From a virus, in the IMG/VR virus record IMGVR_UViG_3300045922_000102, positions 1 to 34,156 of that record: a DNA stretch of 34,156 bases; one strand, 5' to 3'. The notes beneath the pieces are model-generated. The model worked only from the letters and a program-made list of their open reading frames with translations. It was not told the DNA's origin and did no database searches. This document shows positions 8,340 to 16,600 of the stretch, piece by piece. A program made the translations under genes and the position numbers. The stretch's first letter is position 1. Each line of letters begins with the position of its first letter.

Positions 8340-9185
8340 ATGATCAACGAGAAGGTCATCAACGGAGCGGCGATAAACGGTAGTCCGAACTACCGTTATC
8401 GGTTCGCGCCGTCTGTCGATGACGTTGTCTCTGTCGTCGATGGTGAGGTGCAGCGCCAGTTCAACGTCACGATGACCGGCGTGCTGGACGTGCTGGAGTC
8501 GATCACTGCGACGTACATTCCAGGCGACTCGGGCGGCACGATCTACACGCAGACGCGCGAGGACTTCATCACCGTTGGGGATGAGGTGCTTCTGTCCCTC
8601 TTGCGCGGTGTCGTTGTTCTGGATGTCGTGCTGCTGACTGACGATTTTGTGCGCGTGTTGGTGCGCGGGCGCACGCTGATCGAGTTGCTGACGCTGACGG
8701 ACCCGACTACAGCGACTCGTGAGATAGAGATTGCTGTGTCGGAGGACATCGAAGTCACCGACCAGACCATTCGTAGCATCTTGTTCCAGCGGGTCACCAG
8801 CGATGGATTGACGCTGCTGGACTTCATCATCGGTGACGCGGCTAACGTGACCAATGTCACGGTGTCCGAGTTCATCGCGTTGGTCGACGAGGCGCTGTGG
8901 TCCATCGAACGAAACCGTTTACTGGCCGACACGGCTTCGTTCAGCGACGAACTCGCGCTGTCCATTGCGCGACTGGCGACGCTCATCGAGTCGGTGACGA
9001 TTCAGGACGGCAACCTGAACATCTTCCTGCGCAACACGCGGATCACCGAAGGTGTCACCGTCACCGATCAAGTGCTCACGTCGTTGCTGTTGGCGGTCCT
9101 GTACAATGTCCGCGTGTTCATCGGGCACGCGGTGGATGTGCGCCTATCGTGGGTGCGCGGGCCGGAACTCGGAGCGTATGCCTGA
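8340..9185 (+). CDS. Structural protein built of about 20-residue repeats
   Basis: A 281-residue protein. From about residue 75 to 265 it consists of degenerate units of about 20 residues, each with the pattern xxExVTVxDEVLxSLLRxx. Examples are EDFITVGDEVLLSLLRG, SEDIEVTDQTIRSILFQR, TLIESVTIQDGNLNIFLRN and TEGVTVTDQVLTSLLLAV. Each unit alternates a hydrophobic strand, an acidic turn and a second strand, as in a fibrous shaft. The repeat is visible in protein but not as identical DNA, so it is old. The start ATG lies one base after the upstream stop codon. A fibre shaft or particle-surface protein is the best guess. Confidence 0.65.
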   Translation: MINEKVINGAAINGSPNYRYRFAPSVDDVVSVVDGEVQRQFNVTMTGVLDVLESITATYIPGDSGGTIYTQTREDFITVGDEVLLSLLRGVVVLDVVLLTDDFVRVLVRGRTLIELLTLTDPTTATREIEIAVSEDIEVTDQTIRSILFQRVTSDGLTLLDFIIGDAANVTNVTVSEFIALVDEALWSIERNRLLADTASFSDELALSIARLATLIESVTIQDGNLNIFLRNTRITEGVTVTDQVLTSLLLAVLYNVRVFIGHAVDVRLSWVRGPELGAYA

Positions 9186-9188
9186 CGT

Positions 9189-9479
9189 ATGTCAAAGCGA
9201 CCCAATCCCCCCTATGAGGTCATCGCAGGGGCCACGATCAAGCTGACCTGGATCAGCTCCGGCGCGGTGCCGTCTACCATTGCCTGCACGCTGCGGAACC
9301 GTAGCGAGGCGCTCATCACGTCGATGGCTGCGACCAGTTCTGGGAATGGCCACTACTACGCGTTGATGCCGCACCCCGGCTCCCGCCAGTGGGTCGTGAA
9401 CGAGTGGATCGCGGTGATCAACGCCAACACTTACGTAGACCGGCAATTCGGCAAGGTCGTCACGCTGGAGGTCGATTGA
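9189..9479 (+). CDS. Small hypothetical structural protein (96 aa)
   Basis: Reads as a single small beta domain: VIAGATIKLTWISSG, IACTLRNRSEALI, GHYYALMP, WVVNEWIAVINANTYVDRQFGKVVTLEV. No cysteine pairs, signal or membrane segment. It sits 3 bp after the repeat protein and 1 bp before the DUF1320-like gene, at the switch from fibre-like proteins to the head-tail connector genes. Similar-sized proteins are found at this place in several siphovirus-like genomes, but I do not recognise a named family. Confidence 0.65.
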   Translation: MSKRPNPPYEVIAGATIKLTWISSGAVPSTIACTLRNRSEALITSMAATSSGNGHYYALMPHPGSRQWVVNEWIAVINANTYVDRQFGKVVTLEVD

Positions 9480-9480
9480 C

Positions 9481-9930
9481 ATGGGCCGTTACGTGGACTG
9501 GGCGGATGTGAACGAGCGCTACCCAGGCGTCGCTGCCAACGTGCCTGCGGAGCGTGCTGCGGCGTTCGTGGACGACGCGGAAAGCGAAGTGGACGCACGG
9601 CTCGCCAAAAAGTACATCGTGCCGTTCGTGCCGGGATCGTCTAACGCGCCGCAGGTCGTGCGCACGCTGTCCATTGACCTCGCCTACTACCGCATGATCT
9701 GGATGCAGGAGAACGCCGACAAGCTCAAGGCCTACATCGACGAACGGTTCGAGGCGCTGCTGGACGGCACGATGGAACTCGTGTCCAGCGGCACATTGCT
9801 GGCCACCAGCAACCCCAAGCCGTGGACCGACAAGGACTACCGCACGGCATTCGGCTTCGACGATCCCGTCAACTGGAGCGTGAGCAGCGGGGCGCAACTC
9901 GATAACGCTTGGGACCGGATCAATGATTAG
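9481..9930 (+). CDS. DUF1320 / Mu gp36-like head-tail connector protein
   Basis: A 149-residue protein with the layout of the DUF1320 family (Mu gp36-like). It starts with YVDWADVNERYPGVA, then a helix AAFVDDAESEVDARLAKKY and IVPFVPGSSNAPQVVRTLSIDLAYYRMI, and ends in a variable loop region. Members sit between the capsid and tail completion genes and act as head-tail joining or neck proteins. Here it is followed, with an 8-bp overlap, by the virion morphogenesis protein, the usual gene order. Confidence 0.8.
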   Translation: MGRYVDWADVNERYPGVAANVPAERAAAFVDDAESEVDARLAKKYIVPFVPGSSNAPQVVRTLSIDLAYYRMIWMQENADKLKAYIDERFEALLDGTMELVSSGTLLATSNPKPWTDKDYRTAFGFDDPVNWSVSSGAQLDNAWDRIND

Positions 9931-10405
9931 CACGAGCATCGATGTGACCAAAACGTCCGCGGCCATGTCGCAAGTGGCTCGCGGGCTGCGTGATCGCACC
10001 GCACTGCACGGTCAGATCGGAGCGCAGTTGTTCGCGTGGGTCATCCGCAATTTCGAGCAGGAAGGCGGCCTGACGGGCGCTGGGCGATGGGCACCGCTGA
10101 AGGCCGGCGGGCGATGGAAGGGGCGCGGCAAGAATCGGTACTTCCAGACCGAAGCCCGCATCCTCCAGGACACCGGCAACCTGCGAAACTCGTTCGCGCC
10201 GTTCTACGACAATGACACGGCGGGCGTGGGTGCGCGAGCATCGTACGGCGTCGATTACGCTGCAGTGCACCAGCAAGGCGATCCGGGCCGCAACCTGCCG
10301 GCACGGCCCATGCTGCCGCCCGAAGACGTGGCGCTCGATATCGCTTCTCGGATCTACACGCTGCGACTGTCGAAGCTGGCGCAAGATGCGGGGTTGTCAT
10401 CGTGA
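9923..10405 (+). CDS. Virion morphogenesis / HK97 gp10-like tail completion protein
   Basis: A 160-residue protein resembling the phage virion morphogenesis family (Mu gpG, P2 gpS; HK97 gp10-like). Visible features are an N-terminal helix region, WVIRNFEQEGG, GRWAPLKAGGRWKGRGKNRYFQTEARILQDTGNLRNSF, and a later YGVDYAAVHQQGDPGRNLPARPML. The last block (A-x-x-H-Q-x-G near the C-terminus followed by P-A-R-P) is the hallmark of the family. It joins the head-tail connector to the tail. It overlaps DUF1320 by 8 bp and the tail terminator gene by 4 bp. Confidence 0.87.
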   Translation: MISTSIDVTKTSAAMSQVARGLRDRTALHGQIGAQLFAWVIRNFEQEGGLTGAGRWAPLKAGGRWKGRGKNRYFQTEARILQDTGNLRNSFAPFYDNDTAGVGARASYGVDYAAVHQQGDPGRNLPARPMLPPEDVALDIASRIYTLRLSKLAQDAGLSS

Positions 10406-10869
10406 AGGTGATGCCGGTCAACGCGGCGGATGTCACGGCGGCGCTGGTCACGCAGATCAAGCAGTTCCCGGACGTGGACGACCTGACCGCAGTGGTCGAG
10501 AGCAACGAGCCGGTCAACGCCGACGCGGGCCGTTGTCCGTGGGTGGGCGTGTACGAAACGCGCCAATCGCTGTCCATCCGCACGCTTGGATTGGGATCAG
10601 GCTTCAGGATGCAGCGCATCGAGCTGGCCGTGGTCATGACCGAGGCGAGCTTCAACACTGGGCGCGAGGCGGAGGAAAAGCTCGAACGACTGATCGCCGC
10701 CACCTGCGGCGCGATCCTTTCCGACCCCAGCATTCGCGGCACCGTGGAAGTGACCACGGACCCGTTCCAGATCGTGTACTCCAATTTCAGGTCCGAGTCT
10801 GGTGCTTTTTTCAAGGAGGCGGTGCTTCAGTTCGCCGTCGAAGTTCCCGTTACAGTTCAATCTTCATAG
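10402..10869 (+). CDS. Tail terminator-like protein
   Basis: A 155-residue protein that starts at GTG 10402 in a GTGA overlap with the preceding stop. It has an N-terminal helix (AADVTAALVTQIKQF), a strand with VVESNEPVNADAGRCPWVGVYETRQ, and later AVVMTEASFNTGREAEEKLERL followed by a C-terminal strand, FKEAVLQFAVEVPV. The layout and its place between the virion morphogenesis and tail tube genes fit the tail terminator (gpU-like) group, which caps the tail tube. Sequence similarity in this group is weak, so the assignment rests largely on synteny. Confidence 0.72.
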   Translation: MKVMPVNAADVTAALVTQIKQFPDVDDLTAVVESNEPVNADAGRCPWVGVYETRQSLSIRTLGLGSGFRMQRIELAVVMTEASFNTGREAEEKLERLIAATCGAILSDPSIRGTVEVTTDPFQIVYSNFRSESGAFFKEAVLQFAVEVPVTVQSS

Positions 10870-10884
10870 GAGGCACTGCAATCA

Positions 10885-11880
10885 ATGCCGTATGGCGCAC
10901 AGATCAAGTTTGGCATTGCCCGTCAGGCGTCAGCCGGTACGGGCGTCACCGCTGCAACATCGTTTCATGGATTCGCGCACGTGTCGCAGGACATCGGATT
11001 GGAGCGCGAGGAGCTGATCAGCCAGAATCTGGTCGGTCGGTTTGAGCAGGGCGCGGCTTACGATGGCGTGGATCGAGTGCTCGGCACGATTGAGTTCGAG
11101 GCGACCCCGCGCAACATGCTTGCGGCGCTCGCGGCGTGCGTGAATCACGCCCCTGTGAGCGTCACGTCCGGCTCGCTTCGCACGTACACGTTCTTGCCGA
11201 ACACGGAGGACTTCAGTTCCACGCTGGTCAAGGCACCGTACACCGTGTACTCGCAGTTCACCGACGCGGCGTCGGCAGAGCATTTCTTCGACGTGCAGTT
11301 TGGGCAGCTTGAGTTACAGATCGCACAGGGCCAGTTCCTGCGCGGGCGGCTGTCGGCGGCAGGTGGGCGTCGCACTGCGACGGGCATTGGATCGCTGAAC
11401 GTGCTTCCAGATGCGGCGGACGTTGGCGCTTTGTTCCCGTGGAACACGACCAGCATTTCGCTCGGCGGCGTCGGCGTTGGTGAGAATTCCGACATCACGA
11501 TCACGCTGAACGAGAACGTGGAACCGCTGTACACCGTGAACGCCTCGCGCGAACCGTACAAGTACTCGCGCTCTGGATTCCGGGAAGTGACGATCAGCGG
11601 CACGCTGTACCTTGCCAACCGCGACCGGCTCAACGACTTCGTGAACGGCACGCAGCGCCGTCTTCTGGTCACTGTGGCCAACACGCGCACGGCGATTCAG
11701 AGCGGGTACTTCAACACGCTGACCATCGACGTGCCGCAGATGAAGATCACGGCGTTGAAACTCGCGTCGCAGGGTCCTGGCGAAGTGGCTGTCAACTTCA
11801 CGGGACGCGGCGTGCTCGACCCGTCGAGCAATTACGCGATCCAGTTTACCGCCATCTCCACGTGGGCCGCAGGGTTCTAA
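10885..11880 (+). CDS. Major tail tube protein
   Basis: A 331-residue protein with a strong AGGAGG before its ATG, as expected of an abundant protein. It opens with YGAQIKFGIARQASAGTGVTA, then FHGFAHVSQDIGLEREELISQNLVGRFEQG, an arrangement seen in phage tail tube proteins whose N-terminal part records the lattice contacts. The rest alternates beta strands (ITITLNENVEPLYTVN, FREVTISGTLYLAN) and ends MKITALKLASQGPGEVAVNFTGRGVLD, typical of the tube-protein C-terminus. The gene is directly followed by the tail chaperone pair and tape measure gene, the diagnostic order. It polymerises into the tail tube. Confidence 0.85.
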   Translation: MPYGAQIKFGIARQASAGTGVTAATSFHGFAHVSQDIGLEREELISQNLVGRFEQGAAYDGVDRVLGTIEFEATPRNMLAALAACVNHAPVSVTSGSLRTYTFLPNTEDFSSTLVKAPYTVYSQFTDAASAEHFFDVQFGQLELQIAQGQFLRGRLSAAGGRRTATGIGSLNVLPDAADVGALFPWNTTSISLGGVGVGENSDITITLNENVEPLYTVNASREPYKYSRSGFREVTISGTLYLANRDRLNDFVNGTQRRLLVTVANTRTAIQSGYFNTLTIDVPQMKITALKLASQGPGEVAVNFTGRGVLDPSSNYAIQFTAISTWAAGF

Positions 11881-11895
11881 CCCAAAGGACGATGC

Positions 11896-12222
11896 ATGGG
11901 CAAGTTCGTCAGAAACATCGTAGTGACCAAGCAGTTCGACGGCGAGACGTGGCGCGTGACGCTCAAGCCATTGACGCATGCCGACGCGGTGCAGTTGATG
12001 TCAGCAACCCGCGAAAGCAGTCAGGAAGGGCTGTACATGGTCGCGGTGCAGATGCTGCCGCGCTACATCGTCGAGGTGTCGGGCGGCACGGACGCGGCGG
12101 GCAATCCGATCACCGCCGAAGATGTGTGCTCGCTGGCGTACTTCGGCCCGCTGCTGTCGGAAGTGACGGAGGAGTGGATGGCGCAGTCCATGCCGGGAAA
12201 CTCGACGCCTTCCGGCGCATAG
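11896..12222 (+). CDS. Tail assembly chaperone, short (gpG-like) product
   Basis: A 108-residue protein starting at ATG 11896 with AAAGGA at 11884-11889. Features are VVTKQFDGETWRVTLKPLTHADAVQLM and a helical remainder, RYIVEVSGGTDAAGNP. By analogy with lambda gpG it coats the tape measure protein during tail assembly. A heptamer GGGAAAC at 12195-12201 in the correct register near the 3' end allows a minority of ribosomes to shift to -1 and make the longer product listed separately. Its place between the tail tube and tape measure genes is the standard one. Confidence 0.85.
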   Translation: MGKFVRNIVVTKQFDGETWRVTLKPLTHADAVQLMSATRESSQEGLYMVAVQMLPRYIVEVSGGTDAAGNPITAEDVCSLAYFGPLLSEVTEEWMAQSMPGNSTPSGA

Positions 12223-12485
12223 CAACGCGCGTCGCTGCTGGGAAGGCACAGTTCGCAGACGCGCAAGATCCGCTGTGGGGAGGTTTGACGGTCGATGTCT
12301 GGTTTGACTTGTTCGCCGCAACGCATTGCCCGAATGGGCAAGGCGGCTTTGTGCGCGTCGAGTGGCCAGAACCCGGTGGGCTGGCCGATCAGCCGACGGT
12401 CGTCGTGCGAGCATTTTCGCTCGTGCAGTCGGCCATCATTGCAGAGATGGAGCGTTCGCTGAGTGGCCGCCAACAACGTCATTGA
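11896..12485 (+). CDS. Tail assembly chaperone, -1 frameshift (gpGT-like) product
   Basis: Ribosomes slipping back one base on G GGA AAC at 12195-12201 leave the short frame and continue as KLDAFRRIATRVAAGKAQF to the TGA at 12483-12485. About 102 codons are read in the first frame and 94 in the second, giving about 196 residues. The -1 frame after the site has clear protein character (DPLWGGLTVDVWFDLFAATH) but no usable start of its own. By analogy with lambda gpGT the T part binds tail tube subunits and brings them to the tape measure. It ends 23 bp into the tape measure gene. Confidence 0.85.
12195..12247 (+). promoter_or_regulatory. Programmed -1 ribosomal frameshift signal
   Basis: The slippery heptamer GGGAAAC spans 12195-12201 with the zero frame reading G GGA AAC, the X XXY YYZ arrangement. 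Five bases later GCCTTCC (12207-12213) can pair perfectly with GGAAGGC (12241-12247), a 7-bp stem around a 27-nt loop. The spacing is in the range of known frameshift stimulators. The zero-frame stop TAG at 12220-12222 lies inside the loop. Confidence 0.87.
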
Positions 12486-14346
12486 GCTGGTACTGCGGCT
12501 CAAGGATCAGATCACCGCGCCATTGAGCGGTGTTCAGAACCGCATTGGCAAATTCGGCTCTGCGGTCGCTGGCCTGGCCGGCGTGGCTACGGTCGGTGCT
12601 GCATTTGCCAAAGTGGTTCGCAGCACGATTGAGGCCGAGAACGCGGTCTTTAAGCTTGATCAAGCTTACAAAGTCTTTGGCAAGACGGTCGGTGTCACGC
12701 GCGACAACATTCTGGAGTTCTCGTCCGCGACGCAGCGGGCGACGATCTTTGGCGACGAGGAGATCACGCGCGCGCAGACTGAGCTGCTTCGATTCCAGGC
12801 CGTCACCGGCGAGACGTTCAAGCGTGCGCGTCAGGTCGTGGTGGACTTTGCGGCGGCGACCGGGCAAAGCGTTGAATCGGCTGCGCAGACCGTTGGGCGC
12901 GCCATCGAGCGGCCAGAAATCGCGCTGCGGCGGTTGCGCGAGACAGGGATCGTATTCTCGAAGTCGCAAGAGGACACGATCCGCAGATTGTCCGAGACCG
13001 GCCAGCGCGCGAAAGCGAGCGAAGTCTTGCTCGGCGAACTGGAACGGCGGTTCAAAGGAACGGCAGAAGCCGCCCGCAACACGCTCGGCGGCGCGCTGAA
13101 AGGATTGAGCAACGCATTCAGCGACCTGTTCGAGGCGTCCGCCAAAACGTCCAGCAAGGCGGCGGAGGCCATCAACAAACTGACCGCGACGCTGGCTGAC
13201 CCTCGCGTGGTGCAGGGCTTGCAGACCGTGGCGTCGTTGTTGACTGACATTGCGGCGCTGGCGGTGCGCGCGGTCGCCGCGCTCGGCAACCTGTTCAGCA
13301 GCGGCGCAAACAACACGACTGAGACCCGGCTCAACACGCTGCGCGCGCAACTGGCATCCATCGAGAAAGGCTACAACGAGGCCGAGAAGGCAAGGTTGCG
13401 CGCGGAGATCGCACGGCTGGAGAACGCCAACCCGAAGGGGCCGCAAGGGCGTAGGCGCGCTGCGGGCCCGGTGGCTGCGGTCGCTGGCAGCGGCCTGTCG
13501 GACGACGCACGAGCCGCGCCCGCAGCGTTGGAGGATGGGCTGGAGGTCGTCGTCACGGCGACGAAGCGATCCTTGTCCGCGATGGAGCAGTTCTATCAGG
13601 ACTTGGAAGAACGCACGCGCACGTCGGTCGAGGCGCAGGCGGCGGAGTACGCGAAGCTCGAAGCGCAAGTGCAGGAGCTTGTGCGCGCAGGGCGCATCTC
13701 GCAAGAGCAGGCCGCAGACAGAGTGGGCGAGGCGCTAGATCGGATACTTGCACCTGTACAGACTACCGCAAAACGGGTCGAGGTGCCCCTGACCGCCGCG
13801 CAGGAGCGGCTGCGACAGTTCGCGGACACCATCGGCGCAGGCATCGGTAATGCTATCTCTCAAGGTGGCCTGAACGGCCTGACGTCCCTGCGTGACATCG
13901 TCAAGCAGGCGCTGCGCAACATCGTCGCGGACATCCTCACGTCCGGGATCAGCAAGGCGCTGCGCGAGCAGTTCACGGCGGCTGCCGGTGGCGGTGGCGG
14001 CGGATTCCTCGGCTCCGTCATCAAGGGATTCACCACGTTGTTCGGATTCGGCAAGGCGGGCGGCGGTCAGTCCAGCGGCTGGACGCTCGTAGGCGAGACA
14101 GGGCCTGAACTCGTGCGCGCACCCATCGGGTCGATGAAGGTGTACAACCGCGCGCAGATGGCTACCATGATGCCGCGCGAGTCAAACCCGATAACCATCA
14201 ACATGAACCCGCAGGTCATCGTGCAAGGCGACATGAGCGAGAGGAACCAGGCCACCGTGCTCGCCGCGATGGAGCAGACGCATGCGCGTTCCATGCGCGA
14301 GGTCGTCCGCCTGCTTGAGCGCAACGGACTGCGGAGGCCGGTCTAA
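12463..14346 (+). CDS. Tail tape measure protein
   Basis: A 627-residue protein starting at GTG 12463 inside the end of the frameshift product. It opens VIELVLRLKDQITAPLSGVQNRIG, the usual start of tape measure proteins, followed by long helical stretches (TRAQTELLRFQAVTGETFKRARQVV and others) and a glycine-rich part. It ends GWTLVGETGPELVRAPIGSMKVYNRAQM, the recognisable C-terminal (F/W)xLVGExGPE(L/M) element. It sets tail length and passes into the host at injection. Using the family rule of about 0.15 nm per residue, a tail of roughly 90-100 nm is expected. It overlaps the next gene by one base. Confidence 0.92.
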   Translation: MAANNVIELVLRLKDQITAPLSGVQNRIGKFGSAVAGLAGVATVGAAFAKVVRSTIEAENAVFKLDQAYKVFGKTVGVTRDNILEFSSATQRATIFGDEEITRAQTELLRFQAVTGETFKRARQVVVDFAAATGQSVESAAQTVGRAIERPEIALRRLRETGIVFSKSQEDTIRRLSETGQRAKASEVLLGELERRFKGTAEAARNTLGGALKGLSNAFSDLFEASAKTSSKAAEAINKLTATLADPRVVQGLQTVASLLTDIAALAVRAVAALGNLFSSGANNTTETRLNTLRAQLASIEKGYNEAEKARLRAEIARLENANPKGPQGRRRAAGPVAAVAGSGLSDDARAAPAALEDGLEVVVTATKRSLSAMEQFYQDLEERTRTSVEAQAAEYAKLEAQVQELVRAGRISQEQAADRVGEALDRILAPVQTTAKRVEVPLTAAQERLRQFADTIGAGIGNAISQGGLNGLTSLRDIVKQALRNIVADILTSGISKALREQFTAAAGGGGGGFLGSVIKGFTTLFGFGKAGGGQSSGWTLVGETGPELVRAPIGSMKVYNRAQMATMMPRESNPITINMNPQVIVQGDMSERNQATVLAAMEQTHARSMREVVRLLERNGLRRPV

Positions 14347-15938
14347 TGAGCGTCATCATCCCGCCCGACATCCTGCCGGAGTCCGGCGAAACGATTGAAC
14401 TCGTGGACGATCAGACGTTCGTGTTCAGCGGGCAGTTCTCGCGCCGCTACACGCAGCGCAACAGCTACGGCGACCCGCGCTGGCGCATGCGTCGCACATA
14501 CCGCGCACTGCGCGCCTCGGATCGCGCACGGCTGCTCACTGCATTGAATGAGGCACAAGGCGCGTACCGCATCGTGTACGTGTCGCCGGCGCAGAACATT
14601 CGCGGTTCATTCCCCGCGCCTGAGCTGTTCACCAATGCGGACTTCTCGCAAGGATTTGGCGTCGGTTGGTTAGCGTATAGTGACTACGACTTACAGCACG
14701 TCAACGGTGTGCGCCGCGCCGTATCAAGAGGCACCAGCAACAATGGGACGGGCGGCGTTGGCGGGACTAGCTATCCCGCGTTTCAGGACCCCACAAAAAC
14801 GATCTACGCGCCGCACGCCATGCGCGCGTTTGCTCGGGCATATGGTGAGAGCGCGTTGCCTAGTAACACGGGTGTCTATCAGGTTGACTTAGCACAATCA
14901 GCATTTTCTGCGTTTCCGTCCGATGGCGGCTATGCAATCGCGCATCAGGTCCCAATCAGCACTGGACAGTCGACTGGTATTCAAGCTCAAGCCATAGGAC
15001 GAGCTGGCACCGGGATCGACATTCACTTTGCCAGTTACGCGCGGTGCATTCTCGTGGACAACGGCCCTAACCTGTTTACCTACAGCGATGCGCTGGATAA
15101 CGCGGATTGGATCAAAATCGAGGCAACCGTTTCGACGGGATTTGCTGGGCCTGACGGCGCGACGACCGCCGACAAGATTGTGCCGACCACTGCTAACGCA
15201 ACTCACACGACTTATCAGGCTGAGACCATTTCGTCATCAGTCGCTGATTATTGCATCGCGGGCGCATTCAGGGCGGACGGATATAACTTCATCAGGTTGC
15301 AGTTGGATATTCCGACAGGATCTGTGTATCAGTTTTTCAACCTGTCAACAGGCATACTCGGCGCGACCGCCAGCACCGGCACTGGTTGGGGCTATCGTCG
15401 TTCATTCATCCGCAGCATGGGTGACGGTTGGCATTACTGCGCAATGGTAGCGACCAAAACAAACTCAGAGACTGCGTTAAACGGTGTTTTGGTTGTTCAT
15501 AACGCAGACTCGTTTACGACTTTTGCAGGTGACGGCACGTCAGGTGTCCGCGTATTCCGGCCCGCACTCGCGCGGTCCGGCGTGCCGGTCAGGTTGACGA
15601 CGACCACCGCAAGCACGGCCCCATCAGGCACTGCGCAGGCCGGCTCCGCGATCTACGTCAAAGGACTGCCCGCGAGCACGAACGGGCTGCTGGTGCCGGG
15701 CGACTGGATCGAGATCAACCAGCAGTTGAAGATGGTCACGGCGTCGCTGGATTCTGATGCGGCAGGCCTCGGCTACTTGCAATTCCGTCCGCGCTTGCAT
15801 CGCCCGGTTGCGGACAACGACCCGATCATCGTCACGAAGCCCATGGGCAAGTTCCTGCTGCGCGACGGCGCGCAGTGGAACAATCGCTATGGGCTTTACA
15901 TGGACATCGACCTGACGCTTGACGAGGTGTACGAATGA
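14346..15938 (+). CDS. Distal tail / tail-tip protein with inserted carbohydrate-binding-like domains
   Basis: A 530-residue protein. Residues 1 to about 95 (LVDDQTFVFSGQFSRRYTQRN, YRALRASDRARLLTALNEAQG, YVSPAQN) and about 430-530 (GSAIYVKGLPAST, GDWIEINQQLKMVTASLDSDA, FRPRLHRPVADND) are GC-rich and resemble a distal tail protein. Between them lie two beta-sandwich-like blocks. The second opens NLFTYSDALDNADWIKIEATV and PDGATTADKIVPT, a pattern typical of carbohydrate-binding modules in phage tail proteins. The inserted DNA (about 14650-15540) is visibly poorer in G+C. It likely binds host surface sugars at the tail tip. Overlaps the next gene by 4 bp. Confidence 0.78.
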   Translation: MSVIIPPDILPESGETIELVDDQTFVFSGQFSRRYTQRNSYGDPRWRMRRTYRALRASDRARLLTALNEAQGAYRIVYVSPAQNIRGSFPAPELFTNADFSQGFGVGWLAYSDYDLQHVNGVRRAVSRGTSNNGTGGVGGTSYPAFQDPTKTIYAPHAMRAFARAYGESALPSNTGVYQVDLAQSAFSAFPSDGGYAIAHQVPISTGQSTGIQAQAIGRAGTGIDIHFASYARCILVDNGPNLFTYSDALDNADWIKIEATVSTGFAGPDGATTADKIVPTTANATHTTYQAETISSSVADYCIAGAFRADGYNFIRLQLDIPTGSVYQFFNLSTGILGATASTGTGWGYRRSFIRSMGDGWHYCAMVATKTNSETALNGVLVVHNADSFTTFAGDGTSGVRVFRPALARSGVPVRLTTTTASTAPSGTAQAGSAIYVKGLPASTNGLLVPGDWIEINQQLKMVTASLDSDAAGLGYLQFRPRLHRPVADNDPIIVTKPMGKFLLRDGAQWNNRYGLYMDIDLTLDEVYE

Positions 15939-16600
15939 GGTTCGCGAGCGCCGCCGCCAATTCCGCCGCGCATGACTATCTCATGCGCTACCGTCAGCTT
16001 GTCGATATTGGCGTCACGTCATCGACGCTGTATTTGTGCAACGGCAACGAGTTCGTGTACACGCTCGGTAACACGTACTCGCCCGTCGGCGGCTTCGGCG
16101 GCATGGAGGCCATCGACGAGGCGACTGGGCGGAGCGCTCGCGCCATCCGTGCATGGCTGGCCGCCGTCGGCTCGGCAGACCTCGTAGAGCCGCTGCGCGA
16201 GGACATGGCGGGCCGTCCGTTCGTGGTCCGTCACGGCTTTTTGACGCAGCAAGGCGATACGTTCGTCAGCACCCCGGAACTGCTGTGGAGCGGCTTCATC
16301 AACAAGGTCGAGGTGCGATTTGCGGACCCGGAGCGCGGCAACTTCTACGAGATCGAGGCGGAGACAGCGTTGCGTCGGCGCGCGCCGGCCAGCAACTTCA
16401 ACCTTGAGACACACCAGACCGTGCTCGCGCAGTCGGGCGATACGTTCTTTCAGTTCATCGACCAGGTGCCGCTGTTTCGGGCCATGTGGGGGCAGCAGCC
16501 GACGGCGTTCTCCGGAGCAAGCGGCGTGAACCGGTCCGGCGGGCCCGGAAATCCCACCGATTTCCCGTACTGGGACATTCCGTTTCGGGGGCTGCCGTGA
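15935..16600 (+). CDS. DUF2163-like minor tail protein
   Basis: A 221-residue protein in an ATGA overlap with the preceding gene. YLMRYRQLVDIGVTSSTLYLCNG near the start, GGMEAIDEATGRSARAIRAWLAAVGSADLVEPLRED, then VRHGFLTQQGDTFVSTPELLWSGFINKVEVR fits the DUF2163 family, found in tail-tip modules of GTA- and lambda-like phages beside an NlpC/P60-like gene. C-terminal residues DTFFQFIDQVPLFRAMWGQQ are also of that kind. It likely forms part of the hub between the distal tail protein and the central tip protein. The following GTGA overlap couples it to the next gene. Confidence 0.75.
   Translation: MRFASAAANSAAHDYLMRYRQLVDIGVTSSTLYLCNGNEFVYTLGNTYSPVGGFGGMEAIDEATGRSARAIRAWLAAVGSADLVEPLREDMAGRPFVVRHGFLTQQGDTFVSTPELLWSGFINKVEVRFADPERGNFYEIEAETALRRRAPASNFNLETHQTVLAQSGDTFFQFIDQVPLFRAMWGQQPTAFSGASGVNRSGGPGNPTDFPYWDIPFRGLP

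Noticed and set aside
12436-13704. Long minus-strand frame opposite the tape measure gene
   Set aside because: Arg/Leu/Gln-rich antisense shadow without motifs; the plus frame has clear tape measure features.
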